DNA of 64,000 bases. It comes from Allium sativum. Lineage: Eukaryota; Streptophyta; Magnoliopsida; Asparagales; Amaryllidaceae. A model generated the notes under the pieces. It was given only the letters and a program-made list of their open reading frames with translations, did no database searches and had not been told where the DNA came from. The stretch is from contig CM060912.1 in the NCBI GenBank assembly GCA_030737875.1, positions 880,981,199 to 881,045,198 of the forward strand. The letters run 5' to 3'. Each line of letters opens with the position of its first letter. Positions within the stretch are counted from its first letter, which is position 1. Shown piece after piece: positions 57,311 through 64,000 of this stretch. The translations under genes were made by a program, and so were the position numbers.

Positions 57311-58597
57311 AAGTAAGTTCGCTTAATATTAATGTAATTTGCGCAAGCAAAACCAAGCCATACAACCCATATATATGTACTTACTCAATTTAAACACATA
57401 AGTCTATTAACATGAAGTTCAAATGGCATTCATTCTTTTAAATTCGAATAAACACATAATTTCTGTGTTCTACATGCTATACGTGTATTTATAAGTAATT
57501 TCAAGATTTCATCATTCAATTTTCTATTTTAATTTCTCTATATACCATTTTATTCAGTTTTGAATGATTTCCAATCGATATATTTACATTCGATTCATTT
57601 CTCGCACACAAACCTTACATCCAAACTGATTCTAAATCGATTTATTCACTTTTAATTTATGATCTACACAATTTACTTTTCTTAAAATCTTTCCATTTTA
57701 TTTAGTAAATCATTATAGTTTATAAATGACAATACTGTGATTTTTCTGGAAATTTGATTTTTGACATAACTCAAAATCTACAAGATGAAATCTTGATTTT
57801 TATCTCTCATTAGAAAATTATAATCCAATAGATCCAGAAGATTCTTATTTTAAAGAATTTCAACTTATATTGAATCTAACACATCCATTTAAAGTTCAAA
57901 ACGTAAAATTATGAACTACCATAATGCGGCGGCCTCATTTTTAATTAAACTTATGTAATATGTTCAATTTCATTTAATTAATAATTTCCAACTCCATTCT
58001 CTTATATATCCATATAAATTGAGCTAGGTTTTCAATTCTAACTTGAAAATTTCAATCGTCAATAATAGTCAAATATTCCATTCAAAATTCATGACTAACT
58101 AATAAAGTCATTTAAAACTCAATTTTTCTATATTCGATTCCCCTAGATATTATATCTAATCAGTCTAATTTTATTTAACTTAAGTTAAATTTTATCCATT
58201 TGATTCTCTTTTCTCATTTCAATCTGTTTAACTTGCACAAGTTAAATTCAAATATTAGAATTCAAATTCGGGATTTATTTCAATTTAGTTTGGAACGATA
58301 AAGTTATACACATATATTTTTTACCATTGCAATTCAAAAAATTGAATTTTAAAACTTGCTTTCCCAAACAACTTTCCATTAACAATTTAAGTTAGCAATC
58401 CGTCACTTAGAAATTTGAAAATGAACACTGAAGATGTCGTGATCATCATCGGAATTGTTTTCCAGCAATTGAAGTTAGTTCAATACCTTATCACTTTCAA
58501 AATTCATCTAAACACATTTTTATTAAAAAGTTCCTTCAACGTAATGCTATATTACATTATAACTTCAAAAAAAAATTTCTAAACATCTGAGATTTAA
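57311..58597. other. AT-rich sequence with no recognisable feature
   Basis: TTCAAATTC-type AT-rich text like the U5 of the neighbouring LTRs; no open frame of interest and no boundary visible. Confidence 0.35.
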
Positions 58598-58748
58598 ATT
58601 CTCATAAGGCACGACCAAACATAAACATAGCATGTGTTTTTCACTTACGATAACGAAATATCTTTTTATTATAAAATTTAGTGATATTATAATAATGTTT
58701 ATCAATCCACAAATAAAATAGAAGTATAATCGAAAAGCTTGCATCTTA
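58598..58748. repeat. Dispersed repeat, copy 2 of 2, cut by LTR E
   Basis: Matches 46085-46240 and stops exactly where LTR E starts (after AAGCTTGCATCTTA). This suggests E inserted into a copy of this repeat. Confidence 0.75.
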
Positions 58749-59633
58749 TAGTAACTCGGAAATCTGAGCCAATTTAAAATTTTTGTTTTGGCAATTTTAG
58801 CGAATTTTGAATATTTAAAATGAATTATTTTAAATAAAAACAACAAGAAATTTATTTTGAGTAGAATTAGAATGTATATATTTACTTGAATCGACGTTAG
58901 AATATAAATATTTTATTTTAATTATAAAAGGAATAGAAAATGGCGCGGTAGTTTGAAAATTCGATTTCAAATTTCAAATGAATGCACAGGATTCAAAATA
59001 AACCGGATTTTAGCGAAGCCAAAAATATTTGAATATAATTGAGAATATATTTCCAACGAATCTGAAAAATCAAAATTTCATAGCGGGGACAAAAAGTTAT
59101 GTCCAGTTGAAAATTCAGAATAGTCGTTGTGGAATTCTGGCCTTAAAAAAGGAAATTTTACAAACGACCACGGTTTTCGACGAAACCAATTTTGTTGGGT
59201 CCGTGATGTCAATTTATAGCTAGGTTTCAAAATTCATAATTTTCTGAATCAATATGTGAGTGTGGCAAAAGAAAACGTGTTTTGACAGTTTCAGTCAATT
59301 TCGATCGACCAGAAATGGCCATTTTACAAACTGTCTCAGAATTTAACGAAATTAGTTTTATTAGGACCGTATCGTCAATACGAAGCTAGAAAATATTTTT
59401 AGGGAATTTTTAGAGTCTATATGTGGCCCCGGTAAATTGAAATGCGCATTCAGATTCAATATATAGATTTATATTTTGATTTTGGAGAAAACTAATCGAA
59501 ACGATCGAATCAGCTTACGATACATATCTCATTGTGTTCGGAATGTGGGTAATTAGCTAGGGGCGACAGTCGTTGGGATGGATTTGGGGCTCAATGGAAA
59601 AATCACCTTTATGAGAATTAAAATATAATTAAA

Positions 59634-59641
59634 TTATAAAA
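59634..59641 (+). promoter_or_regulatory. Likely LTR TATA box, copy E
   Basis: TTATAAAA at about +885 of the LTR, followed by CAACCCCTCTTCCCTCTTCT, a pyrimidine-rich start region. Confidence 0.5.
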
Positions 59642-59659
59642 CAACCCCTCTTCCCTCTT

Positions 59660-60017
59660 CTACTTAGTCAACGCCTTAACCCCCCTTCCTCGTCACTTTT
59701 ATCAGAAACAAAAAAACAACCATCGCGCTCGAACTCCCCCTTCCCCCCGTCGCCCCCAAATCAACAGCGCCTCCTCCCCCACGACGACGACGCTGCCGCC
59801 GGCCCCCTCCCACAAATCCGCCTCCCTCCCTCCCCCCTTCTTTACCAGATCGAAACCCGTAAAGCCCCCCCCCCCCCCCCACAGCGAAACACACTGCCGT
59901 GGGCCACTGCACCGCCACTAGTCATTGCTCCGCCCCTCCACCGGGAATGAACTGCGCTGCTTTCAGCCCTGCCCCCGAGCCTTCTCCGACCACCCCCTCC
60001 TTTCTCTGATTAACGAT
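59660..60017 (+). other. C-rich leader island of LTR copy E
   Basis: Strongly C-rich on the plus strand with several C runs, the longest 16 C at 59865-59880. It ends at ACGAT then GTAAGTTTTT (60018), a good 5' splice-site match. Its sequence differs from the islands of A-D. The minus-strand Gly/Arg frame at 59676-59918 is a composition effect. Confidence 0.55.
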
Positions 60018-60179
60018 GTAAGTTTTTATAATTTTATTTACATAAAATCTGGGTTTTATTTATATAAAAATTGGGAATTTCATTGTATAAAATTTAGGAT
60101 TGTCAAATATAAAAAGCTTTGATTTTTCATTAACAAAAGATTTGATTTTTTATAAATAAATATATAAATGGTAGAAAGC

Positions 60180-60460
60180 TATGATCTTCAACAATGGAAA
60201 GATTATATTTTTAGCATGAGAAAGATTATATTTTTAGTAAAGGAAGATTATATTTTTAGCACAGGAAATATAATATTTTATTTGCATGAAAGTTTAGATT
60301 TTTCTAACTATAAAGATGAAATTTTTAATTGTTTGAAGCAAAGTAAAGATTTGATTTTTATATGGAATGTAGCAAAGTAAAAATAAGATTTTTATATATT
60401 AAGTAGCGATAAAAATTTGATTTTTATACATATGAAGTAGCATTATAAAAATATAATCTT
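60180..60460 (+). repeat. Degenerate AT-rich repeats after the leader, copy E
   Basis: AAGATTATATTTTTAGCA recurs at about 60198, 60222 and 60246, followed by looser GATTTTTATA units to about 60460. It sits where copy A has its 34-bp array. Confidence 0.65.
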
Positions 60461-61219
60461 TATAATGAAAACATCATGTTAAAGATGCTAATTTTATCAT
60501 CTTGAAATTGAAATAAAAATATGTGATTTTTATATATGTAGTGAATACGGACAACGAAAATGACAAAAGGCGAGCACAGCGAAGATTTTCCTACATATGA
60601 AGAGTCGCGGCGTTTGGGTTTAGCTAATCAGTGAGAACTCCTAACTTTTACTTTGTTTTCTAGTTGAAATATATACAAGGAAGCAGACGGTGCTTAGCAG
60701 CACCCGACACCCGTCGTCCACAGACCATGGATGGCTTGTTTGTTTGATTGATGGGTTATGAAAAATGATTGTGTGTAGTGGAATGAAATAAAATATTTTA
60801 TAGTTAAAAATATAATTTTAACGTGTATATAAAATAAATAGTTATAAATGAATCGGACGATTTTTTTATGTACACCCATTTGACTGATATGAATTGGGAT
60901 GATAAATTTTACACATTACCCAACTGCACAAATAAAAACTGTGTTTGATTGTTTGAAAAACCCACACAGGTGTTGGGATGAAATTGGCCGCACACTAGTC
61001 CCAATAATTAGCTGTATGTCGATCGATTGATTGACAGGCTGTTATAAGCGTTAAATATTTATATTTAATGCTTATGCAGCTGTGTGGTGCACTTTGGATG
61101 ACGATTGATGATTTATCATTGCTATTATATACATGTGTTGTAGGGAATCCATATAATTAACATTATATGGTAATTGATTGGGCCTCATTCCAATTGGGAA
61201 AATAAGGAATATTATAAAA

Positions 61220-61545
61220 GAAAATTCATGTGTTTAATAGAAAAAATTTATGTGTTGAATAGAAAGAAAATTCATATGTTGAATAGAATGAAAATTCATG
61301 TGTTGAATAAAATAAAAATATTCATGTGTTGAATAATATAAATTCATGTGTTGAATAGAATGAAAATTCATGTGTTGAATAAAATAAATATTCATGTGTT
61401 GAATAAAAATATATATTCATGTGTTGAATAGAAGAAAATTCATGTGTTGAATAATATAAATTCATGTGTTGAATGGAATAAATATTCATGTGTTGAATAA
61501 AAATATATATTCATGCGTTGAAGAAAATATTCATTTGTTGAATAG
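61220..61545 (+). repeat. TTCATGTGTTGAATA tandem array, copy E
   Basis: About a dozen units of 22-27 bp with core TTCATGTGTTGAATA and variable AT spacers. A, B, C and D have only single or few copies of this core in the matching region. Confidence 0.85.
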
Positions 61546-61978
61546 AATAACGAAGTTATCGAAATATATAAAGCCGTGTTGGTTAGATTGACTCCATTTT
61601 GACGTGAATGATATTTATATCGATTTTATTCATTTTTATAATGAATACAGAAAAGGAAATGATTTCAAAATATAACGTTTTGAAAATATTATCATTTATT
61701 AATGATATGGAATATTCAATTTTGATTAGAAATTGAATATGAAGTTGAAATCGTTTTGAAAACGAATTTAAAACAATTTATAAAATATGTTTTGAAAGGA
61801 AATCGACGAAATATACATAATATATATATATTATATATATATAATAGCCTGAATAGAACGCACCGCGCCGTGGCAGTTCGCGAATTTCGACCATTGACTT
61901 CGAATTGATATTACAGGAGATCCGACCATCGGATTCTCCTAAAACTAGAACCTTTGGGTTCGTATCAAGAAGAGCTTT

Positions 61979-62182
61979 TTAACAAATATTAGAGATTTGA
62001 AATATAACAGTTGGATTTGGAATTATGTCCAAATCAAATTTGGAAAAGGTCGCTGTAAGTGCAGTTCGATGGCCGTTGATGGAAATCGACTGTACGGACC
62101 TTGATAAAATTATTAAAAATAGTAATAATTTGTTTAAAGTCATAAGAAATGATTTGTGAAGAATTAGGACAAAAAAATCCAT
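61979..62182 (-). other. Antisense frame in LTR copy E, shortened
   Basis: 67 codons with ILSRSVQSISINGH and FDLDIIPNPTVIFQIS, matching copy A best. The frame is interrupted near 61979 where A-D continue with WKALFDTN, so here the frame is broken. Confidence 0.3.
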
Positions 62183-64000
62183 ATTTGAAAAGATAAAAAC
62201 AGATTTTTATCGAAATGAACTAGTTTTGAGCAAGAATTATAATCCCTTTATTTTTACAATAAACAAAGTGGATTTGAAATGGTTTTGAAAATAACCAGAA
62301 TTTCCAATAATTGAATTGGAATGGATTTGAATCGAAATTGTCTTTGGAATATTTTGATGTTGGATTTCATGATTATACAGATATTGTTATGGAAATTTGA
62401 AAGATATATTTATATCATTATTTCCAATACGATATTTGTTGGTCGTAGAATTTGATATTGAATATAAGCCAATATATTTTCTATTTAGAGCCTTGTATTT
62501 AACATCAAATGGGATTTGGGTTCGTCGTGAATGGTGTCTTCATTAACACAGTTCTTAAGCCCACTTGAGAAAAGATTAAATCTTTTTATGTAGATTTAAT
62601 GAAGTGTAACAATTAAATTGAATTTAATTGGAATTGAATGTTAATTGATTTTGGGTTTATCGTGAACCGTGTTTTAATTGACATTGGTTCTTTAACCCAG
62701 TTAAAGTCAGGATATGATTTCCCAAGTTAAATAATCCTTCATAGTGATTTTTGGGAAGATTAAAACCAAGTGGAATTTTAATGAATCTTTAATAAGATTG
62801 AAATGATCGAGAATGGAGTATCACAAGTTTTGCTCTAGGCGATAGTTAAATCTTTAATTAGATTTGAACGTGAAATGGTAATTGAAGTTACCGATAACAA
62901 CGTGGTGTTAGATATGTAGTATTACCAGTTTAACTTCATTGGATGAATAGGTTGGGATTGGGAAATTTAAACAAATGATTACTTTGGTAAGGTTCGTTAA
63001 TCCCGACTAGTTTGGAAAAACCATAATTCAGTTTGAATTGAAATCCAAAAGAAGATTAAAGAATAAATTTAAAAGAATTTATCTTCAAAAAAATTAATGG
63101 GAACCTTTCCCTATAGATGTGAATATTAGAATAAAAGAATATTCTGAATTGGAATGAGGTGTATGTTGTGTTTATGTAACACTTGTTTATTATATATGTG
63201 AGTTATTCAGAAAGATCGGGTTTAACCCTTTCTGAATAACTGATTCAACGATGTGCCGAGGATGAAGACGGTGGTCGAAGTCCGGAGGTCTTCACATCGT
63301 TCGTGTGATTACTGATGATATTGATTGGGCTGTACACCCAAGAGGAGGGAATCAGTTGGTGGTCGTCCAGACGTACTTGGAGATCGATGGATATGCGAGG
63401 TACAAGGTGCCTCCGGCTTCGTTCAGACACAGAACGTACTTGTAAATGGACTGTTTGTATGACATTGGACTTTAATCTGTGTGATTGATTTCTACTAAAT
63501 ATATATCTATTTGGCGACGGAGAATTTATTCTCTTGCTTAATGCCCTTCTCTGAGACGTATGAGCTCAGGGGTTATATATTGATGGATATCAATGGCATA
63601 GAGTGAATTGCCTGTGTGGCATGCCTAAGTGGCAAATGATCAAGGCTTTTGTTGAAAAACAGAGTCTTGTGTTTGATGATCAAAGCACGGACTGTGTGGC
63701 ATAGCTTTGTGTAACGTTGATTCGCGAGCCTCACACCCTGGTTGTGAACCTGAAACGGGAGAGAACGGCAGGGAGGGCATGCATTTCCTTCTAGCTAGGA
63801 TGGTGTTAGTGACCTACCAGCCCTGACATTTATATTATTTTCACTGTGTGGTTGTTACTATTGCGACGTGCCTCGGATATATCGGTGACTATGTGGAGCC
63901 AATGGAGTCATTTCGCTCATTTACGCCCCAAAGGGCGGGGAAACGCAGTGTCCAGGGTTTAAGTTTAATCCACATCGAGTGGACCGGCCCTGTTTCTCCA

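Larger units (their letters stand above)
58750..64000 (+). mobile_element. Giant-LTR copy E (partial, cut by window end)
   Basis: Begins AGTAACTCGGAAATC (first T lost), then is collinear with D as far as GACCGGCCCTGTTTCTCCA, which in B lies at about 30791. About 1 kb of LTR should lie beyond the window. No polypurine tract precedes it, so it is a 5' or solo LTR. Compared with B and D it lacks the first copy of the internal duplication (deletion near 62710) and has its own tandem array at 61220-61545. Confidence 0.85.

Noticed and set aside
58565..58846. 93-codon minus frame spanning the repeat and the start of LTR E
   Set aside because: It crosses an insertion boundary, so it cannot be an ancestral gene; similarity to 46069-46254 reflects the shared repeat.
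1..64000. Host genes, tRNA genes or a biosynthetic cluster
   Set aside because: I looked for long frames, splice-compatible exons, and tRNA/rRNA landmarks and saw none I could support. All recognisable protein motifs are retroelement Gag or LINE ORF1.

Overview
The window reads as intergenic heterochromatin of a large, repeat-rich flowering-plant genome. It is AT-rich and I find no convincing host gene, tRNA, rRNA or CRISPR array. Almost every base that can be assigned belongs to LTR retrotransposons or their debris: Ty3/gypsy Tekay/Del-like and Tat-like elements, and a Ty1/copia Sirevirus derivative. There are also one LINE ORF1 copy and one MULE-type MITE. The plant assignment rests on the retrotransposon lineages, initiator-Met-tRNA primer sites, polypurine tracts with the GGACGAAA...AAGTGGGG signature, and DUF4283/CCHC LINE proteins. 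I cannot name a species.

The dominant component is one family with very long LTRs (about 6.3 kb), present five times: A (1-3533, minus, cut by the window edge), B (15861-16462 plus 25618-31667, plus strand, split by a younger insertion), C (32674-36627, plus, truncated), D (47400-53681, plus, complete solo LTR) and E (58750-64000, plus, cut by the window edge). Together they fill about 40% of the window. B and C flank an internal region of only about 1 kb with a primer-binding site and polypurine tract but no recognisable protein. This is a LARD-like non-autonomous element that must rely on another element's enzymes.

Layout: 1-3533 LTR A; 3534-4135 unassigned; 4140-4868 C-terminal half of a decayed Tat-like gag (minus); 4877-15860 non-autonomous Sirevirus-like element (minus) with 3.5 kb LTRs and only a gag coiled-coil remnant; 15861-36627 the LARD-like element; inside its 5' LTR a young gag-only (TR-GAG) Ty3/gypsy element at 16463-25612 (minus) with near-identical 3583-bp LTRs and a 5-bp target duplication, and a MULE MITE at 28805-29123; 36635-37610 the N-terminal half of a Tat-like gag (minus), followed by its primer site and LTR; about 38.5-39.47 kb decayed gypsy 3' end; 39472 to about 45.56 kb another LTR (plus) with a 2.5-kb ORF1-only LINE inserted; 45.6-58.7 kb AT-rich LTR-like sequence, mostly minus, interrupted by solo LTR D; 58750-64000 LTR E.

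The simplest history is a four-level nest. A Tat-like element was split in gag by the Sirevirus derivative. That element's 5' LTR was hit by the giant-LTR element, and its 5' LTR was in turn hit by the TR-GAG element and the MITE. A deletion at 36619-36635, with templated filler, then removed the right arms. The most notable signals are the giant LTRs with a TATA box near +0.9 kb and a hypervariable GC-rich leader, an antisense reading frame kept in several copies, and a pair of tandem hairpins in the TR-GAG LTR whose stems differ by paired changes.
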